This document shows, in pieces, positions 1 through 7,061 of a stretch of 15,731 nucleotides of DNA. The stretch lies in NCBI GenBank assembly GCA_030832235.1, contig JAURJO010000152.1, forward strand, positions 1 to 15,731, written 5' to 3'. The stretch comes from Verrucomicrobiota bacterium (GTDB lineage Bacteria; Verrucomicrobiota; Verrucomicrobiia; Opitutales; Opitutaceae). The translations under genes and the position numbers were made by a program. Each line of letters begins with the position of its first letter. Within the stretch, counting starts at the first letter, position 1. The notes beneath the pieces were generated by a model. It did not search any database and had not been told where the DNA came from. It saw only the letters and a program-made list of their open reading frames with translations.

Positions 1-72
1 ACCTGGAAGAGTCGGGATACGTGGCGAGAGGGAGAGACGGGCAGGAAGGGCGTTTGCGCACGGGGAGGGTGG

Positions 73-102
73 AACCACGAAGCACACCAAAGGCACGAAA
101 TT
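73..102. repeat. CACGAA-type short intergenic repeat
   Basis: Three degenerate units of about 9-11 bases run in tandem: ACCACGAAG (74-82), CACACCAAAGG (83-93) and CACGAAA (94-100). Read through in one frame it gives the TTKHTKGTK-like peptide typical of spurious ORF calls over such repeats. From general memory, CACGAA-rich units like this recur in intergenic DNA of many environmental bacteria, including Verrucomicrobia; I could not check that here. There is no second copy in this window. Confidence 0.5.
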
Positions 103-194
103 GAGCTGGTTGGCCCACGGAACTCACCGAAGATCCGGAAACCCAACTCGCCCGGAGTCCTTATTTCCCGATCTCCGGATTCCCTCGGGCCTCC

Positions 195-235
195 GTTACC
201 TCCGTTTGCTCCTGTTCCCCGGCTCGGGCCGTTCC
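195..235 (+). repeat. dispersed intergenic repeat, copy A
   Basis: This 41-base block matches the reverse complement of 12551-12591 at 37 of 41 positions, with no gaps. It consists of GTTACCTCCGTT, a two-base difference, CTCCTGTTC, then CCGGCTCGGGC and GTTCC. A CCGGATTC element lies upstream in both copies (175-182 here) at a different spacing. Read on the minus strand the unit is purine-rich, with GGAGGTAAC-like pieces of about 9 bases. It lies between genes and is not part of a coding frame that resembles a protein. Confidence 0.75.
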
Positions 236-390
236 GCATCACGACCGACACCAGGATCGCGACGCTTCGGGTTTAAGGGCTGATTTCGGCTGTTCACGGG
301 CCGCGGTTTCGCGCGTGTTCCGTGGCCAAATCCGCCTCGACCCCTTTCACCGAGGTGTGCAGTTTTTCGGTCATCCCCGCCTTTCCCCCG

Positions 391-1389
391 ATGAGAACGA
401 TTCCCTTCCTCGCGCTGCTCCTGCCTTGGGTGGTCTTCGCCGCCGACGACAAACCGCATCCGTTCCAGTGGAAGATCGAGCGCTTCGATCCGGCGTTTGA
501 TCGCCTGGTCGCGCCCGACGCGGTCATGGAACCGCTCGCGGAGGGATTCCGCTGGGCGGAGGGGCCGGTGTGGCACGATGGCGGCGTGGTGTTTTCCGAC
601 GTCCTCGCCAACACCGCCTACCGCTGGCGGCCGGGCGCCAAGGGAGCCGAGATTTATCTGAAGCCCAGCGGGCAGGTCACCCCTCAGCCGGGCTTTCGCG
701 AGACGGGCAGCAACGGGCTCGCCCGCGATCCGCAGGGACGGCTCCTGCTTTGCCAGCACGGCGAACGTTGCGTCGCGCGCTGGGAAAACGGCCGTTTCAC
801 CGCGCTCGCGGACCGCTTTGAGGGCCGGCGTTTCAACAGTCCCAACGACCTCGCGGTGCGTCGCAATGGCGACGTGTATTTCACCGACCCGCCCTACGCA
901 TTGGAGGGCATCGACAAGTCGCCGTTGCGCGAGATCCCGTTCCACGGCGTCTACCGCGTCACGCCCGCCGGCGAGGTTTCGCTGCTCACGAAGGAGATCC
1001 GGTTTCCCAACGGCATCGCGTTCTCCCCCGGCGAGGACATTCTCTACGTGGCCGTGAGCGACGGGGCGGCGACCCGCGTGATGGCCTTCGATGTGCGGCC
1101 CGACGGTGGCGTGGCCAACCCGCGAGTCTTCTTCAACGCGCAACCCCTGCGCGCTCCGGGCCTGCGTGGCGGCTGCGACGGACTGAAGGTCGACCGCGAC
1201 GGCAACGTCTGGACCACCGGCCCCGGTGGCGTGCTGGTCATTTCCCGCGACGGCCGCCTGCTCGGCCGCCTCAACACCTTCGAGCCCACCGCCAACTGCG
1301 CCTGGGGTGACGACGGTTCCACGCTCTACATCACCGCGAACTACTTCCTCGTGCGGGTGCGGACTCTCACCAAGGGCGCCGGGTGGTGA
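391..1389 (+). CDS. exported SMP-30/gluconolactonase-family lactonase
   Basis: A 332-residue six-bladed beta-propeller of the SMP-30/gluconolactonase/LRE family. These enzymes hydrolyse sugar lactones, using a divalent metal held by Glu, Asn and Asp side chains. The expected metal ligands are visible: Glu57 in AEGPVW, Asn152 in NSPNDLAV, Asn207 in FPNGIAFSPG and Asp263 in CDGLKVD. The start at 391 is chosen because it opens directly into a signal peptide (MRTIPFLALLLPWVVFAADD, likely cut after Ala17 or Ala18), so the enzyme probably acts in the periplasm. A longer GTG start at 322 would bury that signal. There is no Shine-Dalgarno site; a pyrimidine tract (CCTTTCCCCC, 380-389) sits before the ATG. 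It stands alone, with a hairpin downstream. The exact substrate lactone cannot be told from sequence. Confidence 0.85.
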   Translation: MRTIPFLALLLPWVVFAADDKPHPFQWKIERFDPAFDRLVAPDAVMEPLAEGFRWAEGPVWHDGGVVFSDVLANTAYRWRPGAKGAEIYLKPSGQVTPQPGFRETGSNGLARDPQGRLLLCQHGERCVARWENGRFTALADRFEGRRFNSPNDLAVRRNGDVYFTDPPYALEGIDKSPLREIPFHGVYRVTPAGEVSLLTKEIRFPNGIAFSPGEDILYVAVSDGAATRVMAFDVRPDGGVANPRVFFNAQPLRAPGLRGGCDGLKVDRDGNVWTTGPGGVLVISRDGRLLGRLNTFEPTANCAWGDDGSTLYITANYFLVRVRTLTKGAGW

Positions 1390-1441
1390 CCGCGTTTGTG
1401 ACGTATTCCGTTACAATCCCGCGGAGGGAATCCTGCGCGGC

Positions 1442-1502
1442 GAAAAGCCGTGGTGGCGCCGAGTAATCCAGACTCCCGCTCGCCCGGCGCCGACGGGCTT
1501 TC
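1442..1502 (+). terminator. long imperfect inverted repeat, possible terminator of the lactonase gene
   Basis: The left arm at 1442-1461 (GAAAAGCCGTGGTGGCGCCG) pairs with the right arm at 1485-1502 (CGGCGCCGACGGGCTTTC). The core GGCGCCG pairs perfectly, with GCC/GGC and GAAA/TTTC segments continuing outward across small bulges. The loop is 23 bases. It lies 53 bases past the lactonase stop. The 3' side ends in CTTTC rather than a true T run, so it could be a terminator, or simply a palindromic intergenic repeat. Confidence 0.4.
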
Positions 1503-1529
1503 AATTCCGGAGCAGTCCCCACCTGGGTC

Positions 1530-1640
1530 GCCGGGATAGGGACGATAGGTTGACGAAAGCTAAAGCCTGTCCGGCCGTAGGCGCACCGGGAACGAGTCAC
1601 GGCTGTATCCGAACCGCGGGGTAGCGTCAGCGGTGTTGGC
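1530..1640 (+). promoter_or_regulatory. possible structured 5' leader upstream of lpxD, family unassigned
   Basis: Three stems can be drawn in order. First: GGAC 1540-1543 with GTCC 1569-1572, continuing as AGGTT 1547-1551 with AGCCT 1564-1568 across a GAT bulge. Second: GCCGT 1574-1578 with ACGGC 1599-1603. Third: ACCGC 1613-1617 with GCGGT 1630-1634. The loops hold GACGAAAGC and GGGGTAGCG. Some phrases recall cobalamin (GGCTGT, CCG, AAC) or c-di-GMP-I (GACG, AAAGC) riboswitch cores, but the B12 box, the GCCACTG block and an intact GACGCAAAGC are absent. I therefore do not assign a family. Confidence 0.3.
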
Positions 1641-1698
1641 GAGTGCGAGGCGCCTTCTGCGGAATTGCGCGCCGGCGGCAAAGCCCCACGCTCCGAGC

Positions 1699-2781
1699 AT
1701 GGAGTTTGAGTTCACCGCGGCCGAACTGGCCGCGATCACCGGGGCACGTGGACAACGGGGTAGCACTTCCGAGCGCATCCGCGGCATCGCGGCGCTCTCG
1801 GAGGCCGGACCGGGCGACCTGAGTTTCCTCGGCAATTCCCGCTACAAGGCCGAGGTCGCCACGACGAGGGCGAGCGTGGTGCTTCTGCCGCCGGATCACG
1901 CGGGCGAACCTGCCGCCGGGCAGCTTTTCCTGCTGGTTGAAAACCCGTCGGTCGCCCTGGCGCTGGTTTGCGCGCGATTGGAGCGGAAACTCTGGCCCGC
2001 ACCCGCGGCTGGAGTTCACCCGACGGCGGTCGTTGCCCGGGGCGCCACGGTGGCGGATTCCGCCACGATCGGACCGCTGTGCGTGATCGAGGATGGAGCG
2101 ATCATCGGCGAACGTGCGCATCTGCAGGCGCAGGTTTTTGTCGGGCGCGGCGCTTCGGTCGGTGAGGACTCGTGGCTGATGCCCGGGGTCGTCGTGGCGG
2201 CGGATTGCACGGTGGGCCGTCGAGTGCGACTCCACTCGGGGGTCGTGGTGGGATCCGACGGTTTCGGTTACGAGTTTGTCGCGGGCCGGCACCAGAAGGT
2301 ACCGCAGGTGGGAGGGGTCGATCTCGGTGACGACGTTGAAATCGGCGCCAACACCACCCTCGACCGTGCGCGGTTCGGCCGCACGTCGGTGGGCGAGGGG
2401 ACCAAGATCGATAATCTCGTCCAGGTCGCCCACAACGTCCGCATCGGGAAGCACTGCATCCTGTGCGCCCAGGTGGGCATTTCCGGCAGCACGACGATCG
2501 GCGACTATGCGGTGCTGGGCGGGCAGGCGGGAGTGGCGGGGCACCTTTCGCTCGGCAAGGCCGCCAAGGTGGGCGGCGGGGCGGCGGTGACGGCGGACGT
2601 GGAGCCCGGCGCTTTCGTCAACGGCAGTCCGGCCATTCCCTACATGCTCGAGCGTCGCGTCGCGGTGCTCCGGGAACGGCTGCCGGATCTGTTCCGTCGG
2701 GTCGATGCGCTGGAAGAAGTGATCGACGGTCTGAAAAAGCTTTCTCCCGAGGGGGCCGGCCGCAAGATGCCGCCCGCATGA
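1699..2781 (+). CDS. lpxD: UDP-3-O-acylglucosamine N-acyltransferase LpxD
   Basis: LpxD adds the second 3-hydroxyacyl chain, from acyl-ACP, to UDP-3-O-acylglucosamine in the third step of lipid A synthesis, in the cytoplasm. The 360-residue protein has the family's layout. An N-terminal uridine-binding domain (about 1-98, with GDLSFLGNSRY at 39-49) leads into a left-handed beta-helix of hexapeptide repeats (about 105-310), and a C-terminal helix ends it (317-350). The catalytic histidine is His245 in the conserved DNLVQVAHNV. The ATG at 1699 gives the normal LpxD N-terminus (MEFEFTAAELA); an upstream TTG at 1633 would add 22 unlike residues and run into the predicted leader stems. The gene ends in an ATGA overlap with prs, so the two are probably translated together. 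The usual lpxA, fabZ and bamA neighbours are absent. Confidence 0.95.
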   Translation: MEFEFTAAELAAITGARGQRGSTSERIRGIAALSEAGPGDLSFLGNSRYKAEVATTRASVVLLPPDHAGEPAAGQLFLLVENPSVALALVCARLERKLWPAPAAGVHPTAVVARGATVADSATIGPLCVIEDGAIIGERAHLQAQVFVGRGASVGEDSWLMPGVVVAADCTVGRRVRLHSGVVVGSDGFGYEFVAGRHQKVPQVGGVDLGDDVEIGANTTLDRARFGRTSVGEGTKIDNLVQVAHNVRIGKHCILCAQVGISGSTTIGDYAVLGGQAGVAGHLSLGKAAKVGGGAAVTADVEPGAFVNGSPAIPYMLERRVAVLRERLPDLFRRVDALEEVIDGLKKLSPEGAGRKMPPA

Positions 2782-3725
2782 CCGACTCGCGGCTCAAGAT
2801 CTTTTCGGGAAATTCCAATCGCGTGCTGGCGGAGGAGATCTGCCGGACCATCGGCGAACCGCTGGGAGAGGCCACGGTCACGAGTTTCCCCGACGGAGAG
2901 ACGTTCGTTAAAATCAACGAGAACATCCGCGGACACGACGTCTTCATCATCCAGTCGACCTGCCCGCCGACGAACCATCACCTCGTCGAGCTGCTGATCA
3001 TGATCGACGCCGCGAAGCGCGCGTCTGCCCAGCGGATCACTGCGGTGCTGCCTTTCTACGGCTATGCCCGGCAGGATCGCAAGGACCAGCCCCGCGTCCC
3101 GATCACGGCCAAGCTGGTGGCCAACCTCATCGTGGCCGCGGGCGCGAACCGCATCCTCACCATGGATCTGCACAGCCAGCAGATTCAGGGGTTCTTCGAC
3201 ATCCCCGTCGATCACCTCTACGCCTCGCCCGTGTTCTTCGAGCATCTCGCGCGCACCAAGCCCGAGGGGCTCGTGGTCTGCTCGCCTGATGTCGGCGGAA
3301 TGAAGATGGCCGCGGCCTATGCCGACGTGCTCGGCGCGGGGCTCGCGCTCGTGGCCAAGAAGCGCAAGAGCGCCACCAACGTCGAGGCGATCAACGTGGT
3401 CGGTGATGTCGAGGGCTGCGACGTGCTGCTGGTCGACGACATCACGGAAACCGCTGGAACGCTTTGCGCCGCCGCCAAGATCCTGCGCGCCCACGGCGCC
3501 CGCAGCATCCGCGCCGCGGTCAGCCACTGCATCCTCAACGACGTGGCGGTGGAGCGCTTGCGCGGGGGACCGATCGACGAGCTCATCACCACTAACTCCA
3601 CGCCGATCGATACCAAGGGGTTGCCGGTGACCGTGCTCAGCATCGCCTCGCTCCTTGGGAAGGCGATCCAGCGCATCAACAGCAACGAGAGCGTCACCGG
3701 TCTTTTCCGCGTGAAGGGCTTCTGA
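2778..3725 (+). CDS. prs: ribose-phosphate pyrophosphokinase (PRPP synthase)
   Basis: Makes 5-phosphoribosyl-1-pyrophosphate from ribose 5-phosphate and ATP. PRPP is the precursor of nucleotides, histidine and tryptophan, and is also the co-substrate of PyrE encoded further along. At 315 residues it matches the usual class I length exactly. Visible motifs are FPDGETFVKINENIRG (37-52), ARQDRKDQPRVPITAK (97-112), the catalytic His in MDLHSQQIQGFF (129-140), the flexible-loop AKKRK (193-197), and the PRPP-binding loop VDDITETAGTL (219-229), a variant of the usual VDDMxDTAGT. The ATG at 2778 overlaps the lpxD stop, which fixes the start. A frame open upstream of 2778 is only the shadow of lpxD. 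The following protease gene is 56 bases away on the same strand and could be on the same transcript. Confidence 0.96.
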   Translation: MTDSRLKIFSGNSNRVLAEEICRTIGEPLGEATVTSFPDGETFVKINENIRGHDVFIIQSTCPPTNHHLVELLIMIDAAKRASAQRITAVLPFYGYARQDRKDQPRVPITAKLVANLIVAAGANRILTMDLHSQQIQGFFDIPVDHLYASPVFFEHLARTKPEGLVVCSPDVGGMKMAAAYADVLGAGLALVAKKRKSATNVEAINVVGDVEGCDVLLVDDITETAGTLCAAAKILRAHGARSIRAAVSHCILNDVAVERLRGGPIDELITTNSTPIDTKGLPVTVLSIASLLGKAIQRINSNESVTGLFRVKGF

Positions 3726-3781
3726 CCGGCGGGGCGGGGCGGCGGGTTGCGGCGCACGGGTCGCGTGTCCACAGTTCCGGA

Positions 3782-5230
3782 ATGAAGGGCGCATCGCTTC
3801 GTCTCTGGTCGCTGGTTTCCGTCGCTTACGGTATCGCGCTGGCTTCGTCGCCGGCCGCCGCGCCGCGTGACGCCCGTCGCGAACCACCACGGGGTCGTCC
3901 TCCGTCCGTCACGGTCGACTCTTCCGAGCTCGGGCGGGGTGCCGATGCCGCCGGCCGGGTGCAGAGCTACGCTGACGTCCTCGAGCCGGCCCAGCGGTCG
4001 GTCGTCTCGGTTTACTCGACCAAGATCATCAAGGAGCGCATCGCGATAAACCCGTTTTTCCGGCAGTTCTTCGGCAACATCCCCGACCAGGAGCGCGAGA
4101 GCCGCCAGGAGGGCTTGGGGTCCGGTGTGATTGTTTCCGCCGACGGCTACATCCTGACCAACAACCACGTCGTCGAGGGTGCTGATGAGTTGAAGGTTAC
4201 TCTCGCCGACGATCGCGACTTCATGGCCAAGGTCGTTGGAACCGATCCCAAGACCGACGTCGCCGTGCTGAAGATCGAGGCCGAGGGTCTGCCCACCGTT
4301 ACACTGGCCGACAGCGACAAGCTACGCGTGGGCGACGTGGTGTTCGCCGTCGGTAATCCGCTCGGTGTCGGCCAGACCGTCACCATGGGAATCATTTCCG
4401 CCAAGGGCCGCAGCAAACTGGGGCTGTTGGAGAATGTCTCCGGCTACGAGGACTTCATCCAGACCGACGCCGCGATCAATATGGGCAATTCCGGCGGCGC
4501 GCTGGTCGACGCCCGCGGCCGGTTGATCGGCATCAACAGCGCGATCATCACGCCCTCGCGCGGCAGCGTCGGCATCGGTTTCGCCATTCCGGTGAATCTC
4601 GCGCGGTTCATCATGAACAGCCTGGTCGAGACCGGCGCGGTGGCGCGCGGGTTTCTCGGCGTAACGGGAGGCGACGCCCTGACCGCCGATCTTGCGGAAC
4701 AGCTCGGGCTCAAGCGCGACGCCCGCGGCGTGGTGGTCACCGAGATCGAGCCCGGCAGCCCGGCCGACGAGGCTGGCCTGCGACGTTCCGATGTGGTCGT
4801 GGCCGTTAACGGCCAAACGGTGAACTCGTGGGAGGAATTGCGGCTGATCGTCGCGCAGACGTTACCCGGTTCGGAGGCGAAATTAAGAATCATGCGCGAC
4901 GGAAAGCCGCGCGATCTCAAGGTCGCCATGGGTCGCGTGGTCGAGAATCCCGACGAGCTTTTCGCGGGCGTGGATGTCGCTCCGCTGGGGCCCGATATCC
5001 GCCGCCGGCTTGGACTCAATGATCCGCGTATCACCGGCTTGGTGATCACGCGGGTAGCGGAGGATTCGCCGCACCGCGATCGGCTGGGTCAAGGGCAGGT
5101 CGTCCTCGAAGTGAACCGCGGTCCGGTTCCCGATCTGAAATCGGCCCGCGAGCGGGTCCGCCTCGGTCGCAACCTCGTCGCGGTCTTCGACGGCCGCGGG
5201 GTGCGCTACGTCGTGGTCAACGTGCGCTGA
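3782..5230 (+). CDS. Do-like/HtrA (Deg) periplasmic serine protease
   Basis: A 482-residue trypsin-like protease of the HtrA/DegP/DegQ family, which degrades or refolds damaged envelope proteins. A signal peptide (residues 1 to about 27, ending SSPAAA) sends it to the periplasm. The catalytic triad is complete: His129 in LTNNHVVEGA, Asp159 in DPKTDVAVLKIE and Ser237 in INMGNSGGALVD. PDZ domain 1 spans about 285-385, with the carboxylate-binding region near RGFLGVTG and RGVVVTEIEPGSPADEAGL. A second, shorter and more divergent PDZ covers about 390-482 (ITGLVITRVAEDSPHRDRLGQGQVV begins at residue 417). The region before the protease core is Arg/Pro-rich. Which Deg subtype (DegP, DegQ or DegS) it is cannot be decided; two PDZ domains argue against DegS. 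It ends 17 bases from the convergent pyrE. Confidence 0.93.
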   Translation: MKGASLRLWSLVSVAYGIALASSPAAAPRDARREPPRGRPPSVTVDSSELGRGADAAGRVQSYADVLEPAQRSVVSVYSTKIIKERIAINPFFRQFFGNIPDQERESRQEGLGSGVIVSADGYILTNNHVVEGADELKVTLADDRDFMAKVVGTDPKTDVAVLKIEAEGLPTVTLADSDKLRVGDVVFAVGNPLGVGQTVTMGIISAKGRSKLGLLENVSGYEDFIQTDAAINMGNSGGALVDARGRLIGINSAIITPSRGSVGIGFAIPVNLARFIMNSLVETGAVARGFLGVTGGDALTADLAEQLGLKRDARGVVVTEIEPGSPADEAGLRRSDVVVAVNGQTVNSWEELRLIVAQTLPGSEAKLRIMRDGKPRDLKVAMGRVVENPDELFAGVDVAPLGPDIRRRLGLNDPRITGLVITRVAEDSPHRDRLGQGQVVLEVNRGPVPDLKSARERVRLGRNLVAVFDGRGVRYVVVNVR

Positions 5231-5247
5231 AGGCCACTCGAGTCGGC

Positions 5248-5841
5248 TCAGCTGCCCGGCTTCTGGACCGGCAGTGCGGCGAGTTCGGGCGGCAGCCCGT
5301 CGGCGGGAAAGGTGGGGAAGCTCAACTCGAGCAATGACAGGGCCGGCACCTCGAATTTCGTCGTGCCGGCGCTGCGGTCGACCAGCATCGCGATGCCGGC
5401 GGCCTTGCCTCCGGCCTTGCGGATGATGTCGAGGCATTCGACGACGCGACCACCGCGAGTGACGACGTCCTCCACCACGAGCACGGCCTCGCCGGGCGCC
5501 ATCGTGAAGCCCCGCCGCAGGACGAGCACGTTGTTCTCCTTTTCCGCGAAGATGAACCGCGCCTTCGCCTGTCGCGCGACTTCCTGGCCGATTACGAGGC
5601 CGCCCATCGCCGGAGCGAGGACGGTCTGGAATTGAATGCCGTGGGCGCGGATCTTTTGGACGAGAAGTTCGGCGAGCCGCTCGACCGCGTCCATGCGCTG
5701 GCATACCTGCGCGCACTGGAAGTAGTGTCCGCTATGCAGGCCGGAACGCAGCACGAAGTGCCCGCTGAGCAGGGCGCCGGTGCGCTGGAAAATGCCGAGA
5801 ATTTCGCGCTGGGACTCGTCCTTGATCGTGAGCTGGGACAT
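5248..5841 (-). CDS. pyrE: orotate phosphoribosyltransferase
   Basis: Transfers the phosphoribosyl group of PRPP to orotate to give OMP, the fifth step of pyrimidine synthesis. The 197-residue protein shows the type I PRTase PRPP-binding loop VLVVEDVVTRGG (about 120-131). It also has the N-terminal hood beginning SGHFVLRSGLHSGHYFQC (26-43), and TVLAPAMGGLVIG (73-85) for phosphate contact. The start at 5841 (MSQLTIKDES) is preferred. A longer reading to 5910 adds a Pro-rich stretch that runs into the upstream tRNA gene. No clear Shine-Dalgarno site is present. It lies 41 bases downstream of tRNA-Pro on the same strand, so it may share that transcript. Its 3' end faces the HtrA gene. Confidence 0.95.
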   Translation of the reverse strand: MSQLTIKDESQREILGIFQRTGALLSGHFVLRSGLHSGHYFQCAQVCQRMDAVERLAELLVQKIRAHGIQFQTVLAPAMGGLVIGQEVARQAKARFIFAEKENNVLVLRRGFTMAPGEAVLVVEDVVTRGGRVVECLDIIRKAGGKAAGIAMLVDRSAGTTKFEVPALSLLELSFPTFPADGLPPELAALPVQKPGS

Positions 5842-5882
5842 GGCGGGTAAAGGGAACGCCGGTCGCGGGGGCGGCGAAGGAA

Positions 5883-5959
<77 letters not shown>

Positions 5960-5973
5960 ACATTCATTCCGAG

Positions 5974-5990
5974 CCCGCTTGCGCAGCGGG
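5974..5990. other. short hairpin upstream of tRNA-Pro
   Basis: CCCGCT (5974-5979) and AGCGGG (5985-5990) form a perfect six-base stem with loop TGCGC. It lies 14 bases before the 5' end of the tRNA on the minus strand. It could be a second stop for transcription from the LysR gene or a processing element; there is no T run. Confidence 0.25.
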
Positions 5991-6028
5991 GCGGTGAGGG
6001 AGTCCCAGCGGTTGGGGTGGCGCAAGCA

Positions 6029-6052
6029 GAAAAGCGCCGTTCTCGCGCGGCG
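6029..6052 (-). terminator. candidate intrinsic terminator after the LysR-type gene
   Basis: On the minus strand, CGCCG (6052-6048) and CGGCG (6039-6035) form a five-base stem around an eight-base loop, followed by C and TTTT (6033-6030). This is 28 bases past the stop of the LysR-type gene. A competing hairpin uses the same CGGCG with CGCCG at 6056-6060. The stem is short but the T run supports a terminator. Confidence 0.4.
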
Positions 6053-6080
6053 ATGCGCCGAGGCACGCGAGCGCGTAACG

Positions 6081-6998
6081 TCAGGGTGCTTCCGGTTCCC
6101 TCCGCACGGCGGCGGCGAGGAACGCGCCCAAGGCGGGGTCGAGCGCCGGCAGCGGCTTCCAGCCCAGCACAAGCCGGCTTTCCGGCGCGGGGCCGACCAA
6201 GCGGCGGCAGACCACCTCGGGGGGCAGATGCCGGCTTTCCGAGGGTGTCATGAAGGTCGCGCCGATTCCTGCGCGGACCAGCCCGACGCCGTTGGCGCGC
6301 GGCCACACTTCCTCGGTGATTTTCGGCGTCACGCCGGCTTCCGCGAAGGCGGCGAGGATGCGGTCGTAGAAGCCGGGGTTGTGCTGCCGCGGGAAAAGCA
6401 CGAACGGGGTGTCGGCCAGTTCCCGCAGGCGCAAGGATTGGCGGCGGGCGAGGGGATCGGCGGCGGAAAGCAGAATCCCGTTCCGCTCGCGCAACAGTAA
6501 CCGCGTCTCCAAGCCCGGGGAGGGAGCGTCGGGATGGAAAAAACCGCATGCGAGGTCGCCGGCCTGCAGCGCCGTCAACTGGGCGGAAGTGGGCATCTCG
6601 GTGAGTTCGAGGCGGATCCCGGGGTGCGCGGCGTGAAACACGCGCAGGATCCCCGGGAGCACCGTCGCCATCGCCAACCCCGTGAACCCCACCCGCACCG
6701 TGCCGACCTGTCCGCCCGCGAGCGCCCGCAGGTCGCCGGGCAGAGCGGCGAGGCCCCGCAGCAGCGGCTCGCTTCGATCCAGCAGCAATTGGCCGGCCGG
6801 CGTTAATTCCACCCCGCGACGCGTCCGATTCAGCAGGCGAGCGCCGAGGTCGGCCTCCAGCTGGGCCACCGCCCGGCTCAGCGCCGGCTGGGCGATCGCC
6901 AGCGCTTCCGCCGCCCGGCGAAAATGCAGCCGGCGCGCCACCTCGCGGAAGTAGGCGAGCTGGCGCAGGGAAAAGGGGAGCTGATGCTCAACCGGCAT
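6081..6998 (-). CDS. LysR-type transcriptional regulator, divergent from leuC
   Basis: A 305-residue LysR-type regulator. The winged helix-turn-helix spans about residues 9-68 (LRQLAYFREVARRLHF, then AIAQPALSRAVAQLE and LLNRTRRGVELTPAG). The periplasmic-binding-like co-inducer domain runs from about 92 to 295 (TVRVGFTGLAMATVLPGIL onward). It is transcribed away from leuC with a 63-base shared intergenic region, the classic arrangement for a LysR regulator controlling its divergent neighbour, so control of leuCD is a reasonable inference. The effector is unknown. E. coli uses LeuO near leu genes but nothing here shows orthology. The ATG at 6998 is chosen over the adjacent GTG at 7001; neither has a strong ribosome-binding site. 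Confidence 0.9.
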   Translation of the reverse strand: MPVEHQLPFSLRQLAYFREVARRLHFRRAAEALAIAQPALSRAVAQLEADLGARLLNRTRRGVELTPAGQLLLDRSEPLLRGLAALPGDLRALAGGQVGTVRVGFTGLAMATVLPGILRVFHAAHPGIRLELTEMPTSAQLTALQAGDLACGFFHPDAPSPGLETRLLLRERNGILLSAADPLARRQSLRLRELADTPFVLFPRQHNPGFYDRILAAFAEAGVTPKITEEVWPRANGVGLVRAGIGATFMTPSESRHLPPEVVCRRLVGPAPESRLVLGWKPLPALDPALGAFLAAAVRREPEAP

Positions 6999-7061
6999 CA
7001 CCGCAGGCTAAAATGGTACTTTCGGTTATGACAAGCGGCTGGTAAGCTGCGCGTCTCTTTC
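6999..7061. promoter_or_regulatory. divergent lysR/leuC control region with a dyad
   Basis: These 63 bases must contain both promoters. An inverted repeat GCGGCT-GGTA-AGCTGC (7035-7050, one mismatch) lies 11 bases before the leuC start. GGCT and GGTA also occur together further left (7006-7018, GGCTAAAATGGTA), giving a spaced direct repeat. A clear LysR T-N11-A palindrome or sigma-70 boxes could not be singled out. The dyad could be an operator or could mask the leuC start in RNA. Confidence 0.35.

Larger units (their letters stand above)
1..390. other. non-coding, repeat-bearing intergenic region
   Basis: No convincing gene lies here. One frame is open from the left edge to a stop at 102-104 (33 codons, beginning LEESGYVARGRD), which could be the tail of an upstream winged-helix-like protein, but it is too short to support and runs into a repeat. 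The stretch holds two repeat elements described separately (73-102 and 195-235), plus an inverted motif, ATCCGGAAACC at 133-143 against TCCGGAT at 174-180. Nothing resembling a strong promoter stands out before the lactonase gene at 391. Confidence 0.6.
1390..1698. other. non-coding gap with inverted repeats and possible structured leader
   Basis: This 309-base gap between the lactonase and lpxD has no protein-like reading frame. The first part carries a long imperfect inverted repeat (1442-1502). The second part (about 1530-1640) is dense in short complementary segments and may be a folded 5' leader of lpxD. From 1641 to 1698 I see nothing distinct. Confidence 0.6.

Noticed and set aside
73..102. 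CRISPR array
   Set aside because: The units are 7-11 bases, degenerate and without spacers.
3..104. Partial C-terminal frame from the left edge (33 codons, LEESGYVARGRD...)
   Set aside because: It vaguely resembles a winged-helix tail but is too short, and its end lies in the CACGAA repeat; no support without upstream sequence.
196..1143. Long minus-strand open frame opposite the lactonase gene
   Set aside because: Composition (Arg, Gly, His rich, no recognisable fold) is typical of the antisense of a high-GC gene; the plus-strand protein has clear family motifs.
1530..1640. Call as a cobalamin or c-di-GMP-I riboswitch
   Set aside because: Only scattered phrases match; the B12 box, the GCCACTG block and the intact GACGCAAAGC pocket are missing, so it was kept as an unassigned structured region.
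2640..3890. Long minus-strand open frame opposite prs
   Set aside because: Shadow of prs; it spans the ends of lpxD and the protease gene and has no recognisable motif.
5231..5247. ACTCGAGT palindrome between the protease gene and pyrE as a two-way terminator
   Set aside because: The stem is too short and there is no T run on either strand.
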